From NCBI GenBank assembly GCA_020081605.1, contig JAHREC010000019.1, forward strand, positions 62,001 to 126,000: a DNA stretch of 64,000 nt. The letters are read 5' to 3'. How positions within the stretch are numbered: position 1 is the first letter of the stretch; each line of letters opens with the position of its first letter. This stretch comes from Albifimbria verrucaria. Taxonomy: Eukaryota > Ascomycota > Sordariomycetes > Hypocreales > Stachybotryaceae. Positions 11,256-22,995 of this stretch are shown piece after piece. The translations under genes were made by a program, and so were the position numbers. The notes below the pieces were generated by a model. That model saw only the letters and a program-made list of their open reading frames with translations. It searched no databases and was not told the DNA's origin.

Positions 11256-13001
11256 CTACGCCAAGAAAATAGAGGTTCTAGCATGTTTTGCAAACTCAAT
11301 TACTTCATGTCCAAAGACATACTCCTGCACAGCAAACGCTAATGCGTGGAAGAACACGGGTAAGTATTAGTTTGGTGTCATGAAAACTGCGAGATAGCTT
11401 GATAAAGACATACGATTGTATTTGTTTTGTCCGGCAGCCGCGTCTTTTGAGAGTTGTTGAACCGTCATTGCTCTGTCATGTCGTATCTTGTTGTACAGAT
11501 CCAGGAGTTTCGGTACATGACCCGACGAAGTTGGTCCAGTAAAGAGGACTCGAGCGTGATGCCATCTTCAATCGCTTGACTGCCTCCCTGACCTTGATCT
11601 ATTGTAGTAGTGAGTCAGCAAGTAAGCCATGAGACCTTCTTTAGACCTTGGGGTCGAAGCGAATGAATCTCCTGAGGAGACACGTGGTGCAACTTACGAG
11701 GCAGCATGGGATGTGCTGCATCTCCTACTACGCAGTATCTTCCCATGTGAAAGGTCTTGAGGTTCGGCCTTTGCAGTAGACGCCAATCGCGAACATCGTC
11801 GGCCTTGCCTAACATCTTAGTGATTTCAGGTGCGAAATCTCTGAATGTTTCAAGCACTGCTTCTTTGGAAGATTTGAAATTCCAGCCTGCCTTGTGTGTC
11901 AGCTAGATTCAACATTGAGATATATGGTGTAGAAGCACTGGCAGAGATTTCGCCATATGGATCTGGGCGAATGCAAACAAAATTCAATGACTGTCCATCC
12001 CGACAAGGATAGATAATGATCCTCTTCGTCGAATCCATGATGATTCGCAGCAGTCCATCCTTCGGATCAAACTGCATGCATTGTGGATCTTTAGTTATCT
12101 CGTCAGCGTTGAGTATGAACCTGTAGCAAGCATTGCCAGTTGAAGACAACTCGCCGAGCCCAAAAACTTGTTCTCTGGACGTAGACTAGAAGCAATATGT
12201 CAACTTATTATCCAGATATTTTCACTGTGTGTAGAAATCAAATGAGTACCACACACGTATATGCCGTCTGCACCCACTATCAGATCGCCTTGATGTTTAT
12301 CGCCGCTGGCCAAGGTGATTGTTCCCGTCTCGGCATCTACATGTGTTACTGTAGATGACAAGTGAAGCTTACAAGCCTCACCATCTGCCGAAGGGTCGAG
12401 GGCCAGCGTCTTCAATTCTGTATGCAGATCCACTCTGCGAGAAAGGTACCATGGCTACGTGCTCAGACTGTCAGTGTTGCTGGACTCCGCTAGTCTTGTG
12501 CCGCGGCAGCTGTATAGACTCACTGATCCAAATCGCTCCCTGATACGAAACGCTTTGGTTTCGTTTATAAGCTCCCCGTTAGACTTGTACAGCCGGATCC
12601 GTAATTGAAGTCAGTGTCACAGCCAATCTGACTCTCTTGACTACCATGAGTAGGAGATTACTCTTAACTTACTCCTTCACACTCGACTCCACGCAGACGG
12701 TCAGGATTATATCCTAGGTAGGCGAGAGCACGTAATACGTTAGACCCAATGTGAATGGCAGCGCCAATTTCGTTAGCAAACTTTGATTGCTCAAATATGT
12801 AAACTGATGTAAGTATATGAGGCCCGATGAGATGGAGGCCTTAGGATCGCTTATCTCGACATGATGACCCGCCTTGCGGAGAGCCGCAGCAGCCGTCAAT
12901 CCGCCTATGCCTGCTCCAATGACCAGGATATTGAGAGGTGGCACCGGTTGAAATGGGACCTCAGTCACTTTTATGCTGCTAGCATTTCCCCGCGTCAACA
13001 T
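11256..13001 (-). CDS. FAD-dependent aromatic monooxygenase (salicylate-hydroxylase-like), damaged
   Basis: This is a group A flavoprotein hydroxylase using NAD(P)H and FAD to hydroxylate an aromatic acid or phenol. I follow the protein through seven or eight exons. Key pieces: NILVIGAGIGGLTAAAALRKAGH (Rossmann), FEQSKFANEIGAAIHIG, the DG motif GDLIVGADGIY, the GD motif YCVVGDAAHPMLP, then QGQGGSQAIEDG and a C-terminal exon ending at 11256 (VFGHEVIEFAKHA). Clear introns include 11599-11697 (GTAAGT...AATAG). Three defects are seen. No usable donor lies after HHVEI (about 12845-12860, ATAAGC where GTAAGC would be expected). No acceptor lies before RLYKSNGEL (about 12600, TTACG). A one-base loss sits near 11541-11550. 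The gene may be dying, or the consensus may be poor. Confidence 0.75.
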
Positions 13002-13405
13002 GGTTTGCGTTCTCCATAATTGTACTTGGAGAAAGATGACGTTCGCTGAGATTGTTCAAGACTTTCCATGCAACTGGCGGGACCAACCAGAGATTGAAGT
13101 AAAGCGAACTTTAAATTCGCTTCGAATAGAGTAAGGAAAAGGGACACAATGGCTCCATACCATTCAAGAAAATGCTGCGAAGCCGATAAGCCGGCAATGC
13201 GGGGATTGTGTTGCGATTTTCGCTCTTTCAACGGCCCAAGTAGCAACATCAGCATGACACCATTAGATCGCGTTCGTGGATGCGCCAAGTTCTGTTATTC
13301 CTACCGCCCAAGCTGCTTAGATCTGTGTATATCTTTGCTTTGATGTCCCAATAGTACTCTTATTGTTATGCAAATTTTTATTCAGACTGACAACCACAAG
13401 CAGTT
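13002..13405. promoter_or_regulatory. Divergent promoter region between an FAD monooxygenase and a hydrolase
   Basis: About 400 bp separate the divergent start codons at 13001 (-) and 13406 (+), so both genes probably share regulatory DNA here. I see no certain operator. Open frames crossing this interval have no recognisable content. Confidence 0.4.
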
Positions 13406-15390
13406 ATGGAGAGGGTACACAACATAGATATCCTGTTCCGAGACTCGCCTGTGAAAAGTTTCAGCCACCCACTGTATCCTGGCTTCAAACGGGAGTCTAG
13501 ACTTCTACTCAAGGGTAGCATTCTCAAGGGGTGCATTGGCGCTTCCATGCGATATTTTTCTCGAGAGGGATCTGACCATACGATTACGTGACGGCACAGT
13601 TATCTATGCCGATGTCTATCGGCCCCTCATATAAAAGTGCCTGTACCCGCAATCATATCAAGCGGCGGCTTCGGTAAGAATGGTGGTGTGAACAGGCAGA
13701 TGCTGGACATGTCTCCTTGGAGGAACGGCGTTCCCCAGCATACTGTGAGCTCTCTCGAGAAGTTTGAGGGCCCTGATCCGGCGTACTGGTGCCTGCACGG
13801 ATACGCCATAGTTCATCCTGGTATGTCTGAAGAATTCACTTCATTGTTCAGCGTAAGCCGCTAATTCTCACTTAATGGGGGCTTGAGAAGATACCAGAGG
13901 TTCTTGGGCTTCGGAAGGAGACACTTACGTGAGTTGCACGCTAGATGGTAGAGATGGCTACGACATTATCGAATGGACCACCGAACAGCCTTGGAGCAAC
14001 GGAAAGTACGAAAAGAGGAGGGGCCCGAACTATTTGTGACAGGACTTTGCTGATGATTGCTCCCCTAGGGTCACCATGGCCGGCAATTCATGGCTTTCGC
14101 AGACGCAGTGGTTTGTCGGCGCGGAGAATCCGCCTCATCTAGCATGTCTAGCTCCATGGGAGGGCTGGAATGACCTGTATAATGATACAGCTCAGAGAGG
14201 AGGCATCCCAAACCCTGAGTTTCAGCAGGGACTGTTAAACAATTGCTTTCCCAGCCTTGCCCGGACAGAGGATGTTGCTGCAATGACACTCAAGTATCCA
14301 ACATGGAATGCATACTGGGAAGATCGCCGGGCCCAGCTCAACAAAATTACCGTCCCTATGTACGTCGTTGCTAGCTGGACAAATGCCTTACATACCAGAG
14401 GCACCTTTCAAGGCTGGAAGGAAGCGTCCAGTCATCAAAAGTGGCTAAGAGTTCACAACAGCCATGAATGGCCAGGTAACACTCAACGGAATTCGTTCAT
14501 TGCCAAAACAGCGTCGTTGCTAATGCGTCATTGACAAAGATCTTTACTATCCGCAGAACGTCGAAGACCTGCGCAGGTTCTATGACTACTTTATGAAAGG
14601 AGCGTCCAATGGCTGGGAATTCACACCAACGGTTCGCCTCTCCGTCCTCAATCCTGGCAACCAGGACATTGTGAACCGCCCCGAAACGGCCTTCCCTATG
14701 GACAGGCAGCAGTCTAGGCATCTCTTCCTCGATTCAGAGAAGCGTAACATGGCTTGGGAGAACGTGCCACCCATTGAGTCCAATGTTAAATTCGACGCTG
14801 TACATGGCTTCCTAGAATTCATCTACACATTTAAAGAACGAACTGAGCTCACTGGTTATTTCAAGCTCAAGCTGTGGTTGCAGGCAATTGGAAACGAGGA
14901 CATTGACATATTTACCAAGTTCTCTAAGCTATCCAAGGATGGCACCCTATTAGAAACCAACTGTATTGACGTCGGCTACCTGGCAGACGATCCAGAAGCC
15001 AACTTGACCAAGTTGCGACAAATGCATAGTGAAGGTAATAAGCACGTCGACGTGTTCTTCGCGGAAGGTGGGCACGGTCGTCTACGCGTTAGCCATCGGG
15101 AGCTCGACACCAAGCGTTCCTCGCCACATCAGCCATTTTACACGCATAAAAACCCGCAGATATTGAAACACGGTGAGATTGTGCCGGTTAACATTGAGCT
15201 ATGGCCTTGTGGCATGATATGGGAAGCTGGTGAGAAGATACGGCTCTCGGTGGCTGGACACAACCAGCGCCCCGAGTTAACCGTCAGAACTCCGCCTGTG
15301 AAGACGATAAACAAGGGAGAGATAGTGATTTTCACCGGCGGGACGTATGATAGTCACCTTTTGGTGCCATTCATCCCAGATTCGCAGTAG
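13406..15390 (+). CDS. CocE/NonD-family (S15-like) hydrolase, full length, two compensating slips
   Basis: It belongs to the same superfamily as 7799-9384 but to a different subgroup. Exons: 13406-13820, 13891-14005, 14069-14475, 14540-15390, with introns of 70, 63 and 64 bp. The exons sum to 1788 nt, or 595 aa. Seen: LPCDIFLERDLTIRLRDGT, an oxyanion and tunnel region, TMAGNSWLSQTQW with the nucleophile Ser, CLAPWEGWNDLYND, the His motif VHNSHEWP, and a C-terminal jelly-roll ending GGTYDSHLLVPFIP. Two slips break the raw frame: a G too many at 13528-13531 and a base too few near 13631-13636 (ATATAAAA). They cancel, so only about 35 codons are out of frame. Likely an intracellular esterase or amidase that releases the substrate of the neighbouring oxygenases (inference). 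Confidence 0.8.
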
Positions 15391-15496
15391 CATAGCGCTT
15401 AAGCGGCGTTCATCGAAAAATATCATTTCAATGCTTAATTCATCGTGGTCTAACAAACTCGTAGAACCCTTCCTCTCCACATGTGTATTGTCTGCC

Positions 15497-16045
15497 TTAA
15501 TTAACGCCGAACCGCGTTGGTTCAAGCTTCATCCCGCGAACTTCGATTCTCTCAGCAGGCACAAGCACAAACAATATACGTGCCATAGAGTCACCTCGGT
15601 TATGCCAGGCATGGATCGTTCCCCGCTGGACGATTGTCTCGCCTGGGTGTACAGTTACCTCGACCTTGTCGTCCAACTCTAATACAACTTCTCCTTTCAA
15701 CACAACACCTAAATCTACACTGATTGTTCTATGCAAAGGTGATGACGTCCCTGGGGGCATGTCCACGACACGCATGGTTGTGCCGGTTTGGTCGCATAAA
15801 GGAATCGCTTTCTCATGGAACTCGGTCCAATCGCCTTGATTTGAGGCTGGAAAAGATTCGGTTCGGAAAATGTGGATGAACCCTCCTCCGGGCTGCAGAG
15901 ATCTCTCAAGCTTGGTCTGGCTATTCTGATTGACGAGCAACTGTGGATCAAACGGCTCGAGAAGCTTGTCCGAATCGATGACGGCTTTGCCTTCGTCACT
16001 GTGGCCGGTCACAATTCGCCGGAGAGGAGGGAGTTTGGCGGTCAT
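15497..16045 (-). CDS. Single-domain cupin protein
   Basis: About 182 aa. The frame is open back to 16213, but the ATG at 16045 gives the usual start of this family (MTAKLPPLRRIVTGHS). The C-terminal half carries the double-stranded beta-helix: cupin motif 1 around PPGTSSPLHRTISVDLGVVL and motif 2 around GETIVQRGTIHAWHN, with His residues suitable for a metal. Such single cupins are common in fungal aromatic-degradation and secondary-metabolite clusters; the role may be isomerase, decarboxylase or dioxygenase accessory. The next gene downstream on the same strand is fumarylacetoacetase-like, which fits a ring-cleavage pathway. The frame is intact. Confidence 0.8.
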   Translation of the reverse strand: MTAKLPPLRRIVTGHSDEGKAVIDSDKLLEPFDPQLLVNQNSQTKLERSLQPGGGFIHIFRTESFPASNQGDWTEFHEKAIPLCDQTGTTMRVVDMPPGTSSPLHRTISVDLGVVLKGEVVLELDDKVEVTVHPGETIVQRGTIHAWHNRGDSMARILFVLVPAERIEVRGMKLEPTRFGVN

Positions 16046-16489
16046 TTTCAATTTCAGGACTGTGCGCTGGGTGATTCTGCCAACAGGTAGCTTCTCACCG
16101 CACATGGAATGAAACGAAGTTGTTCGCCGCGAGAACTTGCACGCATGTACAGCACGCACTAGTGAGCTATGTAACCTTACTCGACGCACAGCCTGATACC
16201 AGTGGTTTGGCAATGCATCGGATTTACCCTACTGCATATAGGCCCCTCCTTTCCCTAACCGCCTCCGTATATCCGAGAGAGAGAGTCGTCGGTATAGACC
16301 ATCCGACGCAACCCCAAGCTAATTGTTGGGACAACTTCAGGATGCATGCTGAAATACGAGGTTGGCCATTCCGAGACAAGGATGTCGGGACAGAGATCGG
16401 CAACAGGACCCAGCATCAACGGGAAGTTGTTTAAACACCAATGATTACATATCAATTATTGGAATTTCTTGGGACCCTCGCGACTATTC

Positions 16490-18014
16490 TTAATTTCGTA
16501 CATAATAATCAGTTGTTAAATTGTTTCGACTCGGGGCAACTAGGCCAGAGCATTCACCAAAACCAAAGAGCGGCTCCCCAGATTGAGGGTCGTGTACCCA
16601 ACCCTTGAAGATAATTTCATCCCCATCTTCGAGCCATGTACGCTGTATGCCTTCGCCGAGAGCGATGGGCTTAGTACCATGGTACGAGCGTTCCGCGAGG
16701 CAGCACCGGCCAATATCATCACTCTAGTTTCTGATATCAGTAAAATGTTCAAATTGCGCATTTCTCGTTTGTTACCTCAAACATGGACATTGTACCAGTG
16801 CCAATCAAGTCCCCGGGACCAGTAATGCTACCATTCACTGTCTAATGAGCTAGAAGCTGGCGGTAGCTCCAATATGTCTCCATGTACGCTGCCTGGGAAA
16901 CATGAAATTGGTTACCGGACTGCGGGACCTTCAAATAGGCGGAACAGCGTATATCAAGAGCCGGGGGCTTATAGAGCGACTCTCTGATAGATACGGAACA
17001 AATGGAACGATGGGTTTCATGCGCCTGTGTGTGCGTGACGCTTCAATAGCTTCAAGCGTCACAATCCACGGGGATATACTCACACAACCTGACTTGGCCA
17101 AGAAGGGACCAGTTGGCCCACCAGACTCTGCTCGTTGAATATCGCGTGCTATGTCTTTGATCAGTCCCTATGTAGTCTGGAAGCAATGATGCACATACCG
17201 CTCCAGTCATTCAGCAGTACAAATCCAAAGATGTAGTCATCCGCATCCTCCACGTTTATGGCCTCACCGTAGGACTTGCCACCGCTGAGGAAAATGCCTA
17301 GCTCCAGCTCAAAGTCGAATCTCTCAGTTGATCCGCTCATAGCCCCCATCTCAAGCTGGAACTGACCATCTATCACTCCGTAGAATCGGAACACGGAGGT
17401 CCCGCTGACAACAATGTTGCGCGAGTTCCCATAGTAGCCCATTGGAGTGTGGTAAAATGGGTTTCGCTGAGTCTCTGTTGATTGAATTAGATTTTGCAAC
17501 TATGAAATTCCAAAGTGTGAAAGTCAGCTCAAACGAAACGACTTGATTCATCAGGGCCATTTTCTAATTCTCACATTCTCAAAGTGCCCCTGCTGGAGAC
17601 GTAATCGGTGTAGTTGACGATATGCATTGGCAAATGCATGGTTGCCTCGCTTGCCGGGATAAAGGCCATGGAGTATTTGTCCCGTAATTCCTGATTCGTC
17701 CATATCTCCTGTATACGGGCTCTCGTGGCTGATCGGATGGGGTTTGTCAATGCCGCAAACTCATTCAAGTGGGACGCTCGTAAAGGGTGAGCAGAGACAG
17801 GATATCCGGGGATATCATCAAATGCGCCAGACGCCTCGCAAAGCGCCAGATCGATAACAATCTCATCAATGATTGTTGCCGTTCGCGGATTCGGCTAATT
17901 AATTGTGAGAAAACACGAGGATATGCAGAACGATGTTTATGAGGCGCTCACCTTATCTACAGTTGAGATCACACCAAATGGCACGTTCTGCACTGGAAAA
18001 GGATTTACTGCCAT
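16490..18014 (-). CDS. Fumarylacetoacetase-like (FAH family) hydrolase
   Basis: It hydrolyses a beta-diketo acid formed after aromatic ring opening. Five exons: 18014-17952, 17894-17575, 17499-17199, 17154-16776, 16723-16490. The starting ATG gives MAVNPFPVQNVPFGVIST, the classic fumarylacetoacetase N-terminus. Seen: IVNYTDYVSSRG, FYHTPMGYYG, the metal-binding FDFELELG, LLNDWS plus ARDIQ, SPWIVTLEA, and the tail YHGTKPIAL...LEDGDEIIFKGW...GFGECSG. Breaks are a G-run one base short at 17587-17590, another one-base loss near 16975-16985, and an in-frame TAG at 16842-16844 where homologues would read Gln (LLAHQTVNG). Adding the two bases makes 1299 nt, about 432 codons. The TAG is a CAG-to-TAG change and is harder to explain as a homopolymer error. 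Confidence 0.8.
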
Positions 18015-18470
18015 ATTTCAGGGAAGTTTTGGTGCCGTCAGCTTTGTGTTGTTTTCAGATATCTCAAATAGATCTAGTAACTGGCTGCCATGTGAGAGGT
18101 AAGTCAAGACCTTGAACCACGTCGGTGGCAAGTCGTGTTGTCCTATCCGGGTGTGTGGGGTTGAATCTATGTTGTAAAAGGATAATGGTAGCTCCATGAA
18201 CTACATTGTGTAGTATGGAAACTTTCTACATAGAAAAGATGACCTATGTTAGAGTTTACTTGACAAGTCATTCTTCGGGTGATTCAGGTCAGTCACCCAA
18301 GAGCGGTGCCCTGTGATATCAGGCACCGCTGGCTTTACACCTAGATACGTCATTCAGGAAAGTCAATTTTGGTCTCATCCTAAAGCAATGGGAGCCCTGT
18401 TTGACATTTGAGAACTCATTTATTACATTTTTAGTTGATAGATACTCCCTAGACGTCCCTAGACCTTCTC
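18015..18470. other. Upstream region of the fumarylacetoacetase-like gene
   Basis: About 450 bp between the start of the fumarylacetoacetase-like gene and the 3' end of the DUF3500 gene, both on the minus strand. No open frame of interest and no RNA gene seen. Confidence 0.4.
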
Positions 18471-19773
18471 TCACAAACCAAGAGCATACCCATAGTCACC
18501 CCCGTTAGGACTTCGAACAATAGTATGGATATGGAACTTTGCAGGCTTCTCATTCAACAGAAATACACCTGAGTGATGATCGAATTCGCATATGATCACT
18601 GGACTTTGTATTCGGAAGTAAAACGCATCGTCCTTCCCGAACCCGCCAATCCAGCAGAAGTGGGTATCCGGAATGTGTGCTCTGACCTGAGCTAGTCTGT
18701 TCCGTTTCGCCTGGGCGGGAAGATAGAGTATAAATTCGGAAACCAGGTCCAAGAGAGGGTCGATATATTTCTCTTCCAGCTCGCTTAGACATATGCCTTC
18801 ATAAGGGACGATACGGTTGTCTTGGAAAGCTCCACAGAGGTGTCGTTGGTCGGCTGGGTTCCAGCGGCAATGCGGAAATTTTTTCCTCAAAATCGCGGGT
18901 GAAGGACGGATCACTTATATCCGAATATATCTGTGCTTTCTTTCGCATTGGCGGAGGTAAACTCTGCATAAATGCGAGACCCATCTGTTCCTCTTGATCA
19001 AGAATTCTAGTTCCCTTCAGTGGTCCCTCGTCAATCACGTTAGGCTCAGCGCCTATAAATGTTGGCGTTATCATGATCTGTGACCCCTGCAGGCTAACGC
19101 TGATGTCGAGGTGATGTCCGAAAAGAAGAAACCCCATCGCTGTGTCTTAGATGGTCGCCCAAAGAGTAAGAAATTGTAGGACCACCTGTTTAGAACTCGG
19201 GTTCCGTTGTGCAGATGACCTAGGAATCCGTTGATGAGCATCGCAGTTAGCGCCTTTCTGAAGCCTTCTGCGGACATGACAACCTCCAGCAAGTGCAGCA
19301 CTGCAGCTCTGGCATCCTCGGTTGTTTCATCGAGCCTTAAGCCGAAGCGATGCACGTATATCTCTGGATTGGACCAAGCACGGCGTTCTCGTGCCATAGT
19401 CGTGTACATAAGCTTAGCTCTGTCGGAATCGTCCAGTTTAGCGAGAAGCTGGTTTGCGGCCTCGACTACAAGACTGATATCAATGCAGTCATCTTGGTTC
19501 TCGTACAAACCGGGAATAACAATACCTGCAGTAAGGTTTTCAGTACGCTCAATAGTTATGTCACTCCATACAAGAGCCCTCACCATCCGACGTTATGCCC
19601 CGAAAAGGTTGCTGCCAAAGGTGCTCCCAGACTTGGTTGAGTTTCACAACAAAAGGTACACTTTTGAACACATGTTCCGCATGCTGGATAGCATCACAAG
19701 CACTGAGATGCGAATGCTTAGCCGCATCAGGCTGCAGATACTTCCGGAAGGATTCACCCATCATTAAGGGCAA
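18471..19773 (-). CDS. DUF3500-family protein of unknown function
   Basis: I recognise the DUF3500 (PF12006) pattern: FRGITSDG near the N-terminus, then AANQLLAKLDD, INGFLG, RWSYNFLLFGRPS, LFGHHLDISVSLQG, TFIGAEPNVID, RWNPADQRHLCGAF, and the hallmark C-terminus PVIICEFDHHSGVFLLN...HIHTIVRSPNGGDYG. One intron is clear after GITSDG (GTGAGG...CTGCAG). Two slips break the frame: GGGG at 19132-19135 (one short) and an A-run of six at 18879-18884 (one long; five would give EEKFPHCRWNP). The family has no assigned reaction. The conserved HH and HIHT clusters look like metal ligands, which is inference. Its position inside an aromatic catabolic cluster suggests a hydrolase or dehydratase step. Confidence 0.8.
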
Positions 19774-20161
19774 CTGCAGATTGAAGCTTTCTCCACCTGT
19801 ATTTCAAACTGTAAGAGATCAAAGTACTCGATTCACCAAACAAGTTTCCTATAAATGCAGCTGTCTCGTTGTTTTCATTGAATTCACTCGTCCCAATATT
19901 TTCGTATCCAGTAAAACTACCTATGCGAATTGTCAAGAAACCCCTCCCCACTCGGCTGTGTCAGTACGGTACCGAAGTGAGCATCACATACAACATTCGG
20001 TCTATGTTGTCTTGCCGGCGCGGAAGACTGTCATTAGCAGTAAGTGTTACGGCTCGAACCGACAGAAACAAATTTCTCAGATGGTAAACCGGTGCTCTTT
20101 TAACGACAACGACTCCTAATCAGCGCGGCTGTTTGATAATCCTAAAATATCAGCAGGTGAT
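19774..20161. promoter_or_regulatory. Divergent promoter region between the DUF3500 and flavoprotein genes
   Basis: About 390 bp between the divergent starts of the DUF3500 gene (-) and the phenol-hydroxylase-like gene (+). This arrangement suggests co-regulation. No specific site can be named with confidence. Confidence 0.4.
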
Positions 20162-21923
20162 AATGTCTACCAATCGATTCCATTCATTGCCAGCCCGCGA
20201 TGAACGCTTCTTTCTGCGCCCCCAACACAAGTTTCTATTCTTATTGTGGGTTGTGGTCCCTGTGGCCTTTTCACCTCTTATCTGCTCGCTCAACACGGAA
20301 TCAGATCCGCCATACTGGACAAACACGCCGGACGCCTCGGGCAGCCGAAAGCACACGCTATCAATCCCCGCTCATTGGAAATATTTAGGCAAGCTGGTCT
20401 GGACGTGTCAAAGCTCCGCAATCTCGGTGCTCCCGCTGATGAGGCGTTCTGGGTACGCTGGGTCTCGGATCTGCGGGGTGAAGAGCTCGGCAAGATCCCA
20501 TACGAGAGACAGGACAAGACCGTGAAGATCCTGACCCCTGAGCCGCTTTTCAACGTTTCTCAACCGATTCTCGAGAATTTTTTAGAGGAAGCAGCATTGG
20601 GAACCGGTTTAGTCTCTATCCACCGTCGGTGGTTATGGGAGGACGCTCGTTTGGGTGCTGGAGGCGATCTTCGATCTTATGTTCGCAATCGAGATGGAGG
20701 CGAGACAACATGCTTCGAAATCAGATCAGAGTACCTCATCGGTGCTGACGGCTCCGAGTCATCCGTCCGTAGCAAGATGCCAGGCATCTACTTTGTTACC
20801 CCAGGCGGCCTCCAAATGCCAAGGAAGTACTATCGCTCTATTCACTGCTTTGCAAATATCAGAGACGTGCTGCAGGGTATGGACCGCCATAGCCAGCTAT
20901 ATTTTTGTTGCAACAATGCGCATCGCAGTGGTATCATCGCTTATGGCCTTTCCACCTCATTTGTCCATGTCACACTGTTGAGTGAGGCGCCACTGCCCAC
21001 TAGTAAGCCGTTAACATCGGAAGAATGCCGCAAAATCGTGGAACCTTGCGTTCCGTCCCTGGACTTCAAGCCTGACTCCGTTACGATATGGTTCACTTTG
21101 CCAAGAGTTGCGACGGCATACAGCTGCAGCGGTCATAAGATTCTGATAGTGGGAGATGCTGCCCATTCATTTCCACCTCAAGGAGGACTGGGGGTTAATA
21201 CAGGTATTGCTGATGCCCACAACTTAGTATGGAAGCTCGGATTTTGTCGAAAGTTGAGTCTGAACTCCTCTGAGAAGCTTTTATCAAGCTACACAGCCGA
21301 GCGGAAGCCAGTTGCAGTTGCAAACGCCCTACAATCAGCAAAGAACGAAGACGACTTCCGGAAAGCTAACGACGGATTGGCCAGTGTTATTGACCGAGCA
21401 GCGGAAAGAAGCATGCCTCTCAAAGAATACATCGCTGAAGAGGACACGCAAACCGAGATCACCGGGTACATTGAGCTCAATAAGCCGCACTTCGACTCCC
21501 TAGCTCTGCAGCTGGGCTACGTTTATGGCGAAGGTGATGGCACACAGCTGCTACCCAACATTTCCAACTTTGAGCCATCAGTCCGCCCTGGAGCACGGCT
21601 GCCTCACGTGAGTATGGTTGTCAGATGGAACATCAATACTGGATCATGTTCCTTTGGGGAACTTTGTGGTTCTTCACCGTGGATGTAAACAGTTTGCATC
21701 AGCCAAAGAACCTCCAGCAGGCCGCTTTTCTGAGCATGACCCTATGGAAATATTTGCACTCGACGTCACTGCTTTACATGCAGCCAATAAATGGTGTCAA
21801 TTACTGGGGCTCTGGGACTCTCGGAATGGCTTGATGATAAGGCCAGACCAGCATATCTTGGCGTATGTTGACTCTCAAGAATCCGCCTTGGTTTGGGTGC
21901 GACAATTCATTGGCCTGGAATAA
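20162..21923 (+). CDS. FAD-dependent phenol hydroxylase-like monooxygenase
   Basis: This is a member of the large phenol 2-monooxygenase/PheA-TfdB group. Seen: VSILIVGCGPCGLFTSYLLA, the substrate-side stretch GRLGQPKAHAINPRSLEIFR, the DG motif YLIGADGSESSVR, the GD motif ILIVGDAAHSFPPQGGLGVNTGIADAHNLVWK, and a C-terminal thioredoxin-like tail. Most of the protein is one clean frame (20246-21617). The start is uncertain: candidate ATGs at 20162 and 20200 are both out of frame with the Rossmann motif. One C fewer in CCCCC near 20219-20223 would join the latter to it. A second slip near 21614-21620 separates RLPHV from WLSDGTSILDHVPLGNF. The final exon frame ends at 21923. It probably hydroxylates the ring of the pathway substrate. 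Confidence 0.8.
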
Positions 21924-22062
21924 ATATTGTTTTCGCTGCGAGTAAATGTAAATTGTAGCCTGATTCATCTCCAAAATAAATCACAAAAGTATGATTTGAT
22001 TCGATGACCCTCAATGGACTTATACCGTAGGAGAGTAATGTGATGCTGAGTACTGTCTAACA

Positions 22063-22888
22063 CTACAAACTAGACACGTCAACGTTCGCGATCTCGACGC
22101 CGTTCCAAGCATTCAAAGCAACTGCTGCCTCGTTGACTGCATCTGCAGCGTTCAGACTATTGCCCAAGCCTACTGAGGCCTTTAGATGTGAGCGCGCCTG
22201 TCGCGTTGCCCCGGACGAGGCAATCGCGGCGGTCAGAAGAAGCTGAGTTTGCTTCTCATCGAAGATACCCGTAGCAGTGGTACCGGCTAGAGAGTATCCG
22301 AACACGACAGCCCATGTCACTTTGGTGAAGTCGGGAAGTTCTCCCGAAGCATCTCTCGAACCTCGGAGTTGGGAACGTTGGCATATGTCTTCTCCAGAAG
22401 CTCCAGGCCCATTTTCTCATGTTCCGCTCCTAATTCCGGCCTTGTGAGCCCACCATCTCCGTAATACCCAACAAATCCTAGCTTTTCCAGCACATGGACC
22501 ATGCCTAGGCCAGCTGGGATACACCATGGAATGCCAACAAATGGCCATACCACGATCATGACGCTCTTAAAGGCGTATACGATTCTTTCTCTTACTTCAT
22601 CATCGTTTGCGGCCTGCTCGAGTGCACGTTGCAAAAGATGAGGTACTATATCTGGCCGGTGAGCGCCTATGGCGAGAGCAGCCTGGAAACAAACTTAGTC
22701 TAGTCTCCTTGAGACCTTGTGCACCAGCAAGAACCAAGAAGCCCTACCAGCAAAGGTTCAGAAATTCCTCGGAGTTCTGGGCTTCGTGTGAGGATACGCT
22801 CCCTAAGTTTGGCTACGAAAGCCTCATCGTATTCCGGTAAGTCTTTCCGATTGTTTGACGTGATATACTTCTTCTCGAATTCAGACAT
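22063..22888 (-). CDS. CMD/AhpD-like carboxymuconolactone-decarboxylase-fold protein
   Basis: Exon 1 is 22888-22748; a 65 bp intron lies at 22683-22747 (GTAGGG...TTCCAG); exon 2 is 22682-22063. Exon 2 contains one frame break at CCC (plus strand 22333-22335) between REMLRENFP and FTKVTWAVVFGYSLAGT. One added base gives 762 nt, or 253 aa. The helical repeat (LLAALAIGAHRPDIVPHLLQRALEQAA, then a C-terminal LLLTAAIASSGATRQARSHLKA) is that of the AhpD-like fold. I see no CxxC redox pair, so a peroxidase role is unlikely. A decarboxylase, lactonase-like or stabilising role in ring-cleavage metabolism is possible. It lies tail-to-tail with the phenol hydroxylase gene, only 140 bp away. Confidence 0.65.
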
Positions 22889-22995
22889 GCTTCGTGGAGC
22901 TCAGAGGCAGATGGATCAGAACTCTTGGGAATCGCCGGGGTTGTACAGATCGGAAAGTGAAAAGGACGCTGTCCAATAGCAGGAAAGAAGACTAT

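Noticed and set aside
13406..15390. Calling this hydrolase a pseudogene
   Set aside because: The two slips cancel, the introns are sound and the spliced length is 1788 nt. Sequence error in runs is the simpler explanation.
19231..19767. 178-codon plus-strand frame across the DUF3500 gene
   Set aside because: It is antisense to conserved DUF3500 exons, rich in Ser and without motifs, and is a codon-bias shadow.
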